Of a stretch of 64,000 nucleotides of DNA, positions 32,757 through 45,818 are shown one piece after another. The notes beneath the pieces were generated by a model that searched no databases, was not told the DNA's origin, and saw nothing but the letters and a program-made list of their open reading frames with translations. The stretch spans positions 32,488,001 through 32,552,000 of the forward strand of contig CM114271.1 in assembly GCA_050084515.1 (NCBI GenBank). The letters are read 5' to 3'. The translations under genes were made by a program, and so were the position numbers. Each line of letters begins with the position of its first letter. Within the stretch, counting starts at the first letter, position 1. This DNA comes from Blasia pusilla (Eukaryota; Marchantiophyta; Marchantiopsida; Blasiales).

Positions 32757-33312
32757 TGGCAACAAGTTTGTCCATCTTAGGCATTGGTGATATGCCAGCA
32801 AACCCATACTCATTACATCTAAAAGTACTATAGGTCTTATCCATAGGTGAATTTGGTGCACACTTGTCAACACTCATGCTCAAGAGTCAACCAAAGTGGC
32901 ATGTTCTCTAGAATGTATGCTAGTAAATGAGACTAATACTCCTACTACAAATGTCAGAAGATCTATGTCATCTCCCAAAATAATATGTATCCTAGGTCTC
33001 CCAAGCCATCCCCTTGTCAATCACTAAAAAAACCCTAATAAGGTCAACCCATAATCACTAATGCAATTAACATTGAATATACCCATCTACTCAAAATTTA
33101 TCCTCGGGTAAGGAACTTTGGTAAATCTGCATTGATGTCAGTAGTAAGATATGTGGAAATTTTAGCTTCGACTAAGCTACATGTTATAGTGAGACTTGCC
33201 TTGCAATCTTGTCTTACTCCACATATATGTATTGGTGCATGCAAAGACATGCTTACAACATGAAATCCAACCCAATGTTAATCCCTCCAAAGAGATCGAG
33301 CACTCTCACACC
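32757..33312 (-). pseudogene. DNA cytosine-5 methyltransferase domain of copy F, decayed
   Basis: Motif I reads GVRVLDLFGGINIGL. The next part, HQYIYVE, matches HQYLYME in copy E. The catalytic loop (33049-33035), Gly-Trp-Pro-Cys-Gln in copy E, is here Gly-stop-Pro-Tyr-stop. GLGDLGYILFWEM and the motif VI piece YILENMPL follow. Another frame then reads SVHQIHLWIRPIVLLD and CLRWTNLLP, a motif VIII region that copy E has lost. The loss of Trp, Cys and Gln can each be explained by one C-to-T or G-to-A change. The domain is certainly dead. Confidence 0.8.
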
Positions 33313-33669
33313 CTCCTCTAGAAATCTATGCACAATCGGCTAGATATCCTAGGGTTAAAATGTTGTCCTTTGTCCTACCTTGGGTTCTCTAACCCCTACT
33401 TACATGGTGAAAAGGCCTTACTCCAAGTCATTTGCGTGTGCTCATTAGGACTCCATTGAAACTCCTCAATCAAACTCTGTTAAGGCATCTCTCCTTCACA
33501 AAAAGATTCAGCTCCCACAATAATCCTCTTGTAGGGATATTCACATATCCCATACATGAACATGGCCCTTAAACAAATCTTGTAACTACGTGATGGCATT
33601 GTTAAAGATTAATAATGTTGCAATCTCTTACTAACATCACTTTGACACACCACCAAACAATTATATTGC

Positions 33670-34627
33670 CAATAAAACACCCATCAAATATTGAATTACT
33701 ATCTTGGCCTCTATGAAGTTGTGTCCTCGTAGGAAAATGAGGATAAACTCCATCATGTATAACACTGGTACACCAACCAAGATGTTATGTGACTTGGTGT
33801 AGGTCAATTTCACCTTGGCTTACACCATTGACTTATCTGTCATATGTTTTGGTCTAAGCCTCATTGTTATAATCTCTTGTCGGGTGATAAAATACATGAT
33901 ACATGCCCTACGTATCCAATGACATATAAATGCAAAATGGGAATTGCTCAAATTGACTTGTGTTAGACCCCCCAAAAAATTTAAATTTACTTTTCCTAAC
34001 ATCAAGATATATATTCCTAAATCTAGCAAGATATGATATGGAAAATAAACTTGACATGGTCAACTACCCAAATGGAAGAAACCACCTTGATTTCCAAAAA
34101 TACCATTCCAAGTGCAACCATGACGTGCTCTATGGTAGGTGTAGCTGATAGCTCCCCCATTTTAGGTGCCATGACCTAAGGGTACACGTCCCAATCATAG
34201 GCTCCAAGGGTAGGTATACCACCTCTTCCATTGTGACTCCCTCTAATTTTGAGGCTAAAATACCATCTCCATCCCTACGTAGCATAACAGCTAATCGGTA
34301 AACCTTGACATGTGTTCCTCCTAACATTATAACATCAGAGGAAAAAACCCACAAAGATATTATATGGCTATGACCTCCCCGTAATGTACTTATTGCATAT
34401 TCCTTTTGAGCATCAATAATATGTGTCAAAGTACTTGTCTCCCCTTATCACTTGTCATATCTATACTCTCACCACCAATATCAAACTTGTGGATAGTTTG
34501 ATTGGGACCCATAGATAGGGTCTTCAACACCTCAAACAATGTAAATGATTTAGGGAGCCTTATTTGTTGTCTATGACATTTCCCCCATGTGGATCTAGCT
34601 CCTTTTGTGATCCTTGGTTTACCATGG
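33670..34627 (-). pseudogene. pol: Protease region of copy F
   Basis: MLDLGIYILMLGK aligns with LLDSGAQPLMLGR of copy E, so the Asp-Ser-Gly active site has become Asp-Leu-Gly. MYFITRQEIITM matches QYMTRQEIVVIV. Further on, HNILVGVPVLYMMEFILIF matches the SYDVLVG and LYPLGFILDFW block after the protease in copy E. At least two frames and several stops are involved. Confidence 0.7.
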
Positions 34628-36806
34628 CAGCCCCACACATCCATCCAAGATCATCTATATTTACACTTGCTCCATGTGACATAGATACCACTAATTTAAT
34701 ATCAAGAAATCTTAATGCCATTTTCGTCATCTCCTTCTACAACATCTCTATCTTAGCAATCATCCAAGATTATGACCGTGGTCTCCCTTCACATGGCTAG
34801 GTGATATGCCTCAATCTTCTCCGTGGACATATCCACCACCTCAACCGCCTACTAGACCACCTACTCAATGGCCTTTGGTTCCACCTAAAACTCAAACTCT
34901 CATTGATACTCTCTCATTTTTTAATTTGGACATAGCTTGGGATGTAAGCTAAAGCACAACTCTCTGCAATCTGGAAAAAAACGCTTGACCTAATCACAAT
35001 AAAACAGTCTTGTAGGGATTCCATCATATAGAAGAGGTTGTATCACATGTCCAACACCCTAATATATGTAATCCTTTTGATGGTAGGCCTCATCAAATGA
35101 TCAAAAAATTCAATATTGGATTTTCTAATCTACATATGACGGCATGATTCTTGGGTACAAAAGCTTATGATAACCACACTACACTCTAGGTTTATGCTCC
35201 TCTCTCGAGATGCACACTATTGCACTTTTTGTGTATTCACCCCTTGCAAAAATTCCCTAAAATAACTCAAAGCTTCTACACTCTCCCCCCCATTATGTGT
35301 TGCAATGAATTGACTCAAAGGCCTCCCTCAATGTAAGTACGATTCAATGGAGGAGTGTTGCATCTTTCACCTATCACTATACATCACACTCTCATATCCC
35401 ATAATATGGTGGAACGACATGGGCTTCCATCATTCCCTTACTAACGCTAATCAATTAGCACATGCGTTTTAGCGCTTCATGATTTTTATATGGAAGTTTT
35501 AATGCTATGTAATTTCTCATTTTGTATCCTCTAATAATTCTCTTGTAACTCAACAAAGTACTTGAGCATGAGACCCAACCTTGGGCAAATCTAACTAGGT
35601 GACAACTGTGCCCTTAAGCGATTCATCTCTCCATAGATATCACTTATATTGGAGGAGGTAACCTCTTGTAGATCCTCCTCGTCATATGCAAGTAGCTTAG
35701 TCCATAACGCATAATAGGGATAATAGTACAACTCGTAGGCCTCCATCTCTTTTTTGTATTAAGTTATGCTCTTTCTTGGAAGGCAAATTTCATTTCCAAT
35801 GACCATATAGTCAATACCAAAATTTGAGATATATGTTGTAAGTGGATCTATCAATCCACATATTTACATCCAAAATTTTATATAATTACAACACATAATG
35901 AAGAGAACAATCACAACAACTTTGGTAGCCTAAAAAATGGCGGAGAGTGTGTATTAGTAAAGGACTTAATAAATTTGCCTTAATTTTCATTATGGATTTG
36001 GATTTTAAAGATCTAATCCAACACTGGTAAAAATACCACGAAGTTAGTTTGTTGAGGTGTATCTGCAAAAAGGATTGCAAAGGGACATTAAGGTGTCTAT
36101 TAGGGAATTGCATATTTAAACTGATAAATCTTCAAATTTTAACAAGGTTGAGATTTTATCGTGATTCTCCAATCAGCAGTACCACATTTCTCATTATATA
36201 TGCGCCCAAAAGTATAGGAATTGTTAATGTATAGTAAATATAGTAAGTCGATTCCTTTACATATACATTAAAACTATTTCTTTTGGAGATTGTGTGGTTT
36301 CTTCTTAGACTCATAATCTCCATCTTGTCTAAAATTTATATGAATGTGGATGAAAATATTTGTAATTATATTGCAATTTTTGAATTTAAATCATCCATTC
36401 ACCATTGAAATACATAATAAACTAAGCTATTCATCGAAGACTTTGCGATATATGTTTCAAATAATAGAGAATGGAGAAAGTGGGAGTAGTGAAGAATATA
36501 TGAGACAAGAGAGGCAAATAGAGGAAAAACGGAACTTACCTTGAAGAGTAGGAGGAGTGAGACTAAATAATAAGAAAATAAAAAATGGGAGAAGATATGT
36601 TTGACCAACCAATTTTAGCATGGAATCTCGTTGTAAGGAGGGAGATTGGGAAAAATAAGAGAAAATATGAAATTCCATGGGTAGGTGTGCAAGTTTGAGA
36701 GGGATGAAGTAACATGTGTATAATTAGAGCATGGGATATCATTGTTTTGATCGAATGATGATTTGGATATGCACTAGGATTCACTAAATATTATGACTAT
36801 CCTCAT

Positions 36807-39800
36807 CTATCCTTGAGTGACAAATATAAATATTTTCCATAGCTTCCTAAAAAAGGTGGGAGGTGAGGATGGGATATTGTATTTGGTTGAATTTTGCTTG
36901 AGGCTACTTATTTTATCCTTCATTGGTGAGTTGATAGACGTGTTTGGTTGCTTAAAAAATGATCTAGATGACATCCGTGACATTTGATTCTTGCTTGATT
37001 GGGGGACATGGCCAAATCTTGCATCAAAGGATGATTGAAATGTATCATTAGGGATTGAAATGGACATGTTGAGGAAAACACTTTTCAAGGTTGTAGTTTT
37101 TCGTCTTTTCCTTGAAATCTCCATATTCGCCATTCTCCTCCTTTCCTTCTCCAACATTTTTTGAGTTATTTGGGACTCCTCAAATTCTCTTTCCCCATCT
37201 TCTCTCACTTCTTGGAAAAATCCCACTTCGTGAAGGCCTTGAAGAATTACCTATCCATCCAATAGAGCAAAGTACAACCAACAAATAGTTTTTGAAGTAG
37301 ATCTTACAAACTAATTTAGAGCTTCTTTTGTTTAGTCCACAGTGCATATACAATCTTGAGCTCTATAAATATTAAATACTAGTTTTTTCCTCCTTAGGAC
37401 CTTAAGTTATATTTTGAAAGGGGTTGAGGAAACTCATTTCAAAGCTCAAAAGATATGATAACTACTTTTTCTCGTCTAACTTTAAAATTTGAGAAATTAC
37501 ATACTTTTTTACAGTTTTGTATTTGCAAATTCTTGGAGAATATTACCTGAGGCATGTGGTTACGCACAAGAATACTTTTTCTAATGAGTTTGTTGACTAG
37601 AGTCTTATTTGTCCATACCAAATGTTTGATAAACCTGACATCACAAGTTATGCGTACATCCATAAAAATATGCCAAAAGTAGAGCCTCTATCCTTCAAAT
37701 GCATGAAGCTCTACATGCATCTTGGGATCTTAAGGTGTTCATGTGAGCTTACCAATTGGATAATTGTTTGTGAGGTAATGTTTTAGCTGCGATATATGCC
37801 TGGAAAAAAAATGAAGACTTTATCATATTCAATATAAAGTTCATTTGTCAATCAAGGGTTTCCTTGAAGCAAAAGCTCAAGATTTCTTGCAAACTTGAAG
37901 TTGGAATTTCTATTTTAGAGTTACTTTATTGGATTGGTTTCACAATGAACATATGAAAGGTACACTGGGAACTTACAGTGCTATCAAAATAATTTGTGAA
38001 GCATCTCTTTGCAAGCTTTGGTATAGGTTGACACTTGTCACATATGGTAGAGAGGGCTAGTAAGTCAGAGAACTTCGTGTAGATGTAGTGCAAAACCACA
38101 CCCTCGCCCAATGTACCATCTCTACAAGGAGTGTACAAAATATAAGTATATATTGTCACTCAATGCATGAGTATATTATAGACACACATAAGACTATTTT
38201 TAGAGTGATGGTATGCACCTCAAAATCTTATGTATGTTGCTCCAACGATGTGGACCATTGGGATGTAAACCAGGTTGAATGCGTGCTGCAACTCTACCAT
38301 CACCATGTCCGAGGAAGTATCTAGAATTCTTGTGGGCCACTTCTAGGAAAGCCTCCTCATAATCTTGCTTTGACATGTGAATGGGAGATCGTTTAAAGAG
38401 GGTAACCTATAAATGGAGAAATAATATACACAACCAATAAGTAATAAAGAATCAATCTACACTTGCTAAAAAATGAACAATAAACAATTCTTTCCGATTG
38501 GGAGCGTTATTGAGAATACCTCTGTAAATGGGTCTTGGATATTGTCTCTTTCTGGGATACTCTCCTATGGTCAAAGCAATTCTTAATTTTAGTAATTGGT
38601 GCTTTTATCTAAAAAGCATACTCAAAATATGTGTGATTATGAAATCAATACAACTACTTGAAATCATGGATGGAAAAAACATATTTTACTACACCAAGAG
38701 TATAGATTTTAATTTTCTACCTATTTAGAAAGTTTTCTTATTCGTGTTGAATGTTTTTTTTTTTAAATTCACCTTTTCTAACGTACCTAAGAATATGAAT
38801 GAAACCTTTGATCCTCTACCTAGTCTCACATTCTCAAGGAGTATGAAATACAAAGGGTCGTCAATTAATTTATGATTTTCTCTAGTATATAATATTCAAT
38901 GTGTAGGATATAAATTATTGACAAATGTATAGTCTAGAACTGAAAAGATCATGTTAGGATAAAAAATGAATGACATGGAGTAAGATGTTTAAAGACCACA
39001 AGGATTATTTGGGCTCAACATGAGAGGAAAGCTAAAAATCCAAAATCACAACTCGAAACATGAATTAATATTTGGTTGTAAAAATAACAATAGACACTTA
39101 GAGAAAAAAATTATAATTATGCATACATACATAGTGGGGGAATACAATTATGTCAATTGATTCATCCACCCCTTGTAATGTGGAGATAAGTGATTTTGCT
39201 CCACCAGAATGAAGCAACTCATCAACATCTAGATGCAAGATCCACTTCATTCCTGCGTGCTAACCCATGTTCAAAGGTTATTTTTTTTGGCCTATATTCA
39301 TCTTGAGGTATTCTGTGATATGCTTCAAACACTATCTCCTATGCCTACTCTAGTTAGTAGTATAATGTATCAAGGGTGTAAGAGTTACAATAAGCATGAT
39401 ATTTTTTTCGAATCCTTTTAGTCATTAACCTTTTTGATTTTCAAGTTTTTTTTCTCAAGTTTCATAGGATTCCAAGATCTTTCGCAAAAATGGAATGCAA
39501 GACTATTGTAGTAGGCAAGTAGGATGCTATATGCACATATGCTAGACTAATTTCAAGTTACAATCTCAAGCGATGTCTAATTAAGGCCATGATTTATAAG
39601 TATATTCATTTAGGCCTAAACCGAAGAAATTAGAGCTTGAGATGAATCTCATTAAGATTTATAATATCTCATAATAAATCTCATTAAGATTTATAATTTA
39701 TGGAATTTTTGTCCCTCTCCTAGTTTTCTAGGCTTATCAAGTCCTCCGAGTTGTAGTTATACTTGTGTTCATTAGAATACACTTCTTCTTTCTTTGAAGG

Positions 39801-42800
39801 CTTAACATACCTTAGCCATGGATGTCGCTACTTCTAAATTCAATGTTTGCCTTACATAAAGTTGATAATTGCAAGGCTTGTATTGGTAGTCTAGGAACCA
39901 TGTTCCCCTCCATAGTTGACTGTTGTATCCACGAGTGCAAAAGACTGACGTAAAGAACTAGAATGTTTTTAATTCAAACAAGAAGACTAATTAAAACTTT
40001 AAAATGTGAACCAAAAAACCTGAAAATATCATTGGATTGCATGATTTATGGATAGATAAAAAAAAATACACATTAAAATGGTTAATTTCCTAAGAGGGGA
40101 GAAAAAGATAATTATATGAAGCTTAATTTCAAAATAAGATACTTGTAATATACAATTTGTATTATTTAAAATATATCACATGACACATGAGATATTTAAG
40201 GCGGATGAACCTTTGTAGTTGTTTCCCTCGAAGCTTCCTTGTTGGGGAGATAACCTTCACTCCCTGGATACAAAACTTTGCTTTAGTGCACATGCACTAC
40301 GTGAACTCTACAATAACCATCGATGATCTAATGTTCATATGCTAAGATTTCATAACACACAAGGGTTACATCATATAATATGTGCCCAAACTCTATTGGT
40401 GGTAGTCTATCATTATCACGAGAAGAAATTGAGGCTTCATACTCCCTAAAAAAGATAATATCCAAAATAAGTCAAAACATACCAAAAACATTCTTTTAAA
40501 GCAAGGGAGGTCTAGTTGATGAAGACATCCACAAGTGAATTGAGTTTATTATCCACAATGTACTTCTAGATATTAACGCAAAATCTTCATATTTTTTAAG
40601 ACAAGGAAGAGAACTAATTGCTATTTTAAAGGGGACAATTATTTTTAAAGTGTTTGCCTACATCTATTCGGCATTGAAATTTTAGATGATTGCATGTGAG
40701 ATGTTCATATCAAGAAGACATATGAAGGTGGAAATTAGACCTTACATCAATTGTGAAATGACATTATGTGTTATTCTACCTAGCATCTAACCCATATTAG
40801 AATATGGCATAATGTGTGGGATGAACTAACACCAAACAAAGGGATGGGTTTGAAGCCATATACATAAAATTATTGTGTGGTACGTTATCAAATTCCTCAC
40901 AAACCACCAAGATTAGAATCAAATCAAAATTTGGAAAATGTCTATGACTAGAGGTCTAGAACAAATACTATTTAATGAAAACAAACTCTCTTTGGCTCAT
41001 CATGCTTAATGAGTAATCTACATATGGTACTGATTTATCGCTTCTAATAAGTGTTAGGAAATATTAGGTGGATATCGAGACAATACTTAGTTTTCTTCCT
41101 TGTCTATTCACTATGCTATATCATAAATATAATTGAAAAGCCAAGTTATGCACATGTTATTGGAGCAATAATTGGGATTTTTTTAATAAAAATTAAAAGA
41201 AAAATGTTGTTTTCTTATACTTCCATTTAAGATTTTTATTTTGTGAGATATAATGGGAAACATGTCTAGACATGAATAGGTGATGCATAATGAGGCAATA
41301 AGATATCAATAATGTATCCTTTTTTAATATGTATTATCAAACCCACATGAAACTTCACACAAGAGGAAAATTTTCATTTTGTTTCAAAAGAATGTGAATT
41401 TTTTGAAATTTCTGAGAATATTTTAAATTGCAAGAATAGCAAGGTATGCATGTTTCAATAGTATATAGACTAGTGCAGTGCTGCCCATGCTATACACCCA
41501 ACAACAACATGGGCGCCATCACTCTTGAGTGGAACAAGATAAAGCCTTTAGAGACACATAGCTAGCCCCTCCACTTCTACAACCTTCTTGACATCTCTTC
41601 CTTTTTTTAATGTCCCTCTCATGACTAAGTGCCTTCCGTCCTCCATCCCCTCTCTATGTGATCCTTTCATGTTGGCACATAGATTTTCTTCTAGCATGGT
41701 CGATTTCTTTCCGAAAACCAACAAGCCTTATCGGCAATTTCAAAAAATTTATCATTTTGACAAAGAAATCATATTTCCGGCTTTGAGTTTTTCCAAAATA
41801 TTTCTAAAAAATTGGAAATTCCTAATTTTCTCCTACGCATTACGAAGAATGTCCGTTTGAGGCACACATAGATCTCCTCCCCCTTTGTGTAGGATGGACC
41901 CCATATGCCCTTCTTTTATTTATGTAATGTATTTCTTCTTGTGTGACACCCTCTATCCTCGCCCTCATAGAATCATTTCCTGCTATTCCCTTCCCCTTTC
42001 CTCCCCTATGAAAAGCATCATTTTCTTATAAAGAGTTTGTAACCATGCATTTCCACAGTGTTTCTTGTTAAAGTTTCATCATCAAATGGACAATCTAAAG
42101 AAGAAATGATGGACAAATGTCCTCCTCCCTTCAATCGTAAAAAAGTTATACAAGTGATTTCATTTTGACCATGACCATTCAACTGCCACTTGGAAGAAGG
42201 AGCAAGAATTCACCACGAGGGGTTTCATGGGTCCAAGAGATAGAAACTAGTAGGTATGCGTGTACCTACTATTACTAACAAAGGGGAAATTTGAATCAAC
42301 ATCATTACCCCCCTCTACACCCTTCCCCCATATCCCTAACCAACCCCAAAATCTAACCGTATTGATTTCAAATTGACTCCTAATTTGACCGCCCTCATCA
42401 CCCACTCTAAATTATAAAAAAAACACCTATCAATAGTCAATACCCAAAAGATTCAAAAAGTCAATGGGTACATAATAGGATCACCATATAATAATAATAT
42501 GAATGAAAACAATTTTGCAATAATACAAATGAAAGGTTTTTTATTAATTAGCGGACACAGGAATGGAAGAAACATTTTTCTTATATGATAGATATTCTTT
42601 TATGCCCCGTTATCACATATTTAGGATGTTAGGAAAAGATGTTTGCAAATAAAAAACACTCTCCGATAATATGATGATGATATAGATAGATGTTAGGAAA
42701 AGGTGTTTGCAAATAAAAAACACTCTCCAATACAGATGGTCTTCCTTGTAGGGTGGAGTAGAAAACACTCACAGGTATGTTTCGGAGAATGGCGCAGGTG

Positions 42801-44246
42801 CGAGGAGAGCGGGCTCTCCCTTCGACAAAGAGGTAGATGGAATCAACTCCTAGCATGCGATGGTAGAAAATCCATGGGAGGAGATCGCGCAGTTCGGCTG
42901 ATGTTGTTGTTGCCAGAGCGATCTGCCATCCATTCCATTGCACCTGTTACTGAGTCGTCTGCGACTGCGTGGAAACTCGTATCGTTTCCTCTTTCTTCAT
43001 TCCGTGTGTCCGTTTTACCAGTGATTTGTGTCAATGGCGCTCGTGGTCTTCTGAGGTAATCAATCTCTCAGGAGGTGTGCATCATTTCCTCTCTCTTCAT
43101 TCTGTGTGGCCATTTGACCTCTGAATTGTGTCACGCCCTTCGTCATGGCGAGCGCCAGCGCAGGATTTCCGGCGAGTTCGGGCGCTATCGCAGCGCGCGG
43201 GAGGTGGATCGTGCGGGGATGGTTTATGAGACTGGATTCATGGAGACCTGAGAGTTTTCAAGGCTCTCATTCTTGGATGCCCACGTACCTCTGCCGTTCA
43301 TGGTCTGAGGGAATCAATCTCTCACGAGGTGCATGGAGAACGCTCTTGTCTGGAGGTTGAATTTTCTAGTCTATCGTTTGGTTCGCATTACGAAGTAAGA
43401 CCGGTCAATGCCTGAAGGAAACCCGGGAGGCTGAATTCGAGACGTTCGTAGTCATATGTGGGGACGGAGGGAGTGAAGAGACCGAAGTATGATCAGCCGT
43501 GTCGAAATGGCAGTTGTGAGTCGACCAACCTTCGCAATGCCGATTTGGTCGGAGAAAGGCTGCCATGTCGAACACGACGACGAACGAAACCCTATCCAAG
43601 CATTGAAATGAGGCAATAGAAAGGTTGAGGTAAGCAGAGAACACACCATGGATGACAGTGACAACATGGATTTCGCAATCGAGGCTGAAGGCACCGGAGT
43701 GACAGTCTCGTGATTTCATAGCTCTGGAGTCTTCAAGGAGAGGGATTAACTTGCGCAAGGATTGTAGCGAGGGAGCATAGAGTCGAATGAATTTACAAGA
43801 TGACGATTTACAATTGACGCTAGTTGTGCTTGAGGCAGAGTCGGTATGAATCCATAGCTTCAACGAGGATTAAATGCTGTTGTAACTGCTCTCCCGTAGT
43901 CATGCATACGAACAGAAAGACCCAGAAAAGTGGGGGAAGGGAGGGAGGAGACTAGTGAAAGCACTTGAGAGAGAGAGCGCTCCATTGTCCAGCCGGCATA
44001 CTCAAAGCCGGGTCGGAAAGCGGGCGGGGATTCCATGGGATGGATGCCATTATCTCGGACTTCCGGAAGCGTCGTTGCAGGTACAACATCGTGTTTCAAA
44101 TTCCCAGCGATCAGCTCAACAGTCAACGACCTGCTCAACATAAAGGCAAGAAGTGCGAGTGTGAGTGGAAACGCTGCAAGCAGATAGACTGGCATCGTGA
44201 TGATTATTTGGTGCAGAGAGTTTGAACGATCAGGACAGGTGGCCAT
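36807..44246 (-). CDS. Glycosyltransferase family 92-like protein, gene 2; 5' end frame-broken
   Basis: Exons matching gene 1: 42922-42773, 40263-40211, 39919-39811, 39259-39131, 38406-38219, 38121-37977, 37799-37753, 37634-37547 and 37250-36807. Lengths 150, 53, 109, 188, 47 and 88 are identical to gene 1 and all phases fit. The DxD-type motif is kept in HLDVDELL, along with LPWIFYHRMLGV, YKPCNYQLYVRQTLN and LHPNGPHRW. The 45-bp exon of gene 1 has only a weak candidate near 38880-38830. The 5' exon (from 44246 or an internal ATG at 44192) encodes a membrane anchor, VYLLAAFPLTLALLAF. It is broken near 43865, where the frame moves from TTAFNP to LKLWIHTDS. The C-terminal tail is Lys/Ser-rich and unlike gene 1. 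Introns are long and AT-rich. It may be a diverged gene with an unrecognised junction or a recent pseudogene. Confidence 0.75.
42627..42728 (+). repeat. 38-bp direct repeat in a GT92 gene 2 intron
   Basis: TGTTAGGAAAAGATGTTTGC and the following AAATAAAAAACACTCTCC occur at 42627-42664 and again at 42691-42728 with one mismatch. They lie just downstream of the exon ending at 42773. Confidence 0.9.
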
Positions 44247-45818
44247 GGAGCTGAAAGAATCGAGCCAAACAGAAGCTTTCGTGTGTATGTGCTTGGCTCA
44301 GTGCAGAGCTCTTGGAACGGATCCCAGTCTCGAAGAATCGATGATCTAGTCGACCTGCTTAGACGGTCAGCGAAGCGCGTGCACTGAGTCTGCACTATCT
44401 GAGTTGTTGCAGACAATCAATCACATTGCGCACGAGTTCTTGTGACGGTGGGAAAGGGAACGGATAGGGTCGATATGAAGCCACTTCAAGTATGGACAAA
44501 TGAAATATAAGCAGTTTCTCGGCAGTTTGCAGTCCTGCAAGTTCTCCGGGAGTAGGTATGATCAGTTGCGTCATTACCTAGGTTCGTTACTAGCTTGACC
44601 TCGCAACGACGCCATACTTCATACCCATTGCCACCCAGTATTATCATCTCAACCTCACCAAACAAGAGCACATACCGATAGCAAGTATTTTCATGGGATG
44701 AACGCTAGAATTTGGTGAGAAGGGTCTGTAGTGACGACTCACGCGCAAGCCACCGACGTCACAGAATCCGCAGATTTTAGTAAAGCCTGTTCTACGATTC
44801 AAATATCTACTGTGGGTCCTCGTACCCACTGATAGTAGCTTTTATTCGCAGAGAATGTTGGGCATGCACGACCTGAAGCGGCTGAGGGTCATTTCTTGTG
44901 AGTATAAATGTGGTTCCAGTAGTTCATCCAAAGCAAATGGTCCATATTGTTATCTTCTCTACTTCAAGCATGGGTGTTCTTCCCGTCAAACACTGGCGTA
45001 GGAATCAGCGTTTAGGACGCTTTTTCCTTCTTGCATTCATTGATCAGAAAGTCGATCACAACTTCAACAAGGCTCACGAGAGCAAGACACTATCACTGAT
45101 TTCGGCCCTCGCCAAACTCACGACTGCACCTCGATTTTGATTGGAAACATCCACTTCACTGGCTACACTTAATGCATACATAAATCGTCTGCTGTGGTAA
45201 CAAAAGTAGTCCATTTAATGTGCCACGACCTTCCTTCAACGACAAAGCCATTAAGAGAACTAATATCAAGGAGTAACCATCTGGATACTGGCAGGAGGTA
45301 ATGCGATATGCGCCGATATCACCAAGTAGACAGACAACCTCAACAAGACTCAGGTAGTCAGACCCCCATCTACTGTCATCTAACACAACACTAAACTGGA
45401 GAAAGGGTTGGTGACGTAAGCTTCTCAGAACGAGAGGAAATTAGGTGAAATCGAAAGAGAATATTTGTAGGAATAGGTAGTCAGAATAATCTACTCAACA
45501 ATAAAAAAGATTGGAGATATATATTTCCCAGCAGGAGTGAACCTACTTCGTTTGAAAAAACTCCTTTAAATGTTTCTGTGACTCACTGGCCTCTCCGAGT
45601 AGATCCTCCCCCTTCCTGGGACACGATGGATCCTGGTGTGGTTGTTGAGCTCACAGGGTGAGAGAAATGGAGGATGTACCCCAAGAACTGTACCTTTGGA
45701 AACAGGGAGGATGAGTGTTCCATAATATTCATTTCCAGTCTGGGTTTCATCAAAATAGGGCATCTAAACTGACCAGTTTGCTCACACTCCAGAAAGAACC
45801 TGGCACAATTTGAGGTTA
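44247..45818. other. Intergenic DNA between GT92 gene 2 and the TAF15b-like gene
   Basis: It holds the probable promoter side of GT92 gene 2 and the 3' UTR side of the TAF15b-like gene. No further gene is recognisable. Confidence 0.45.

Larger units (their letters stand above)
32757..35760 (-). mobile_element. Ty3/gypsy retrotransposon remnant (copy F) with protease and DNA methyltransferase
   Basis: The parts lie in the same order as in copy E. A possible gag remnant with YYYPYYALWTKLLAYDEEDL lies near 35750-35600. The pol start, AMVNQGSQ, is near 34627 and matches AMVTRGAA in copy E. A linker with LPKSFTLFEVL, the protease, and the methyltransferase follow. The copy is shredded by stops and frameshifts and no RT follows. 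The left boundary and gag are uncertain; protease through methyltransferase (34627-32757) is well supported by alignment to copy E. Confidence 0.7.
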
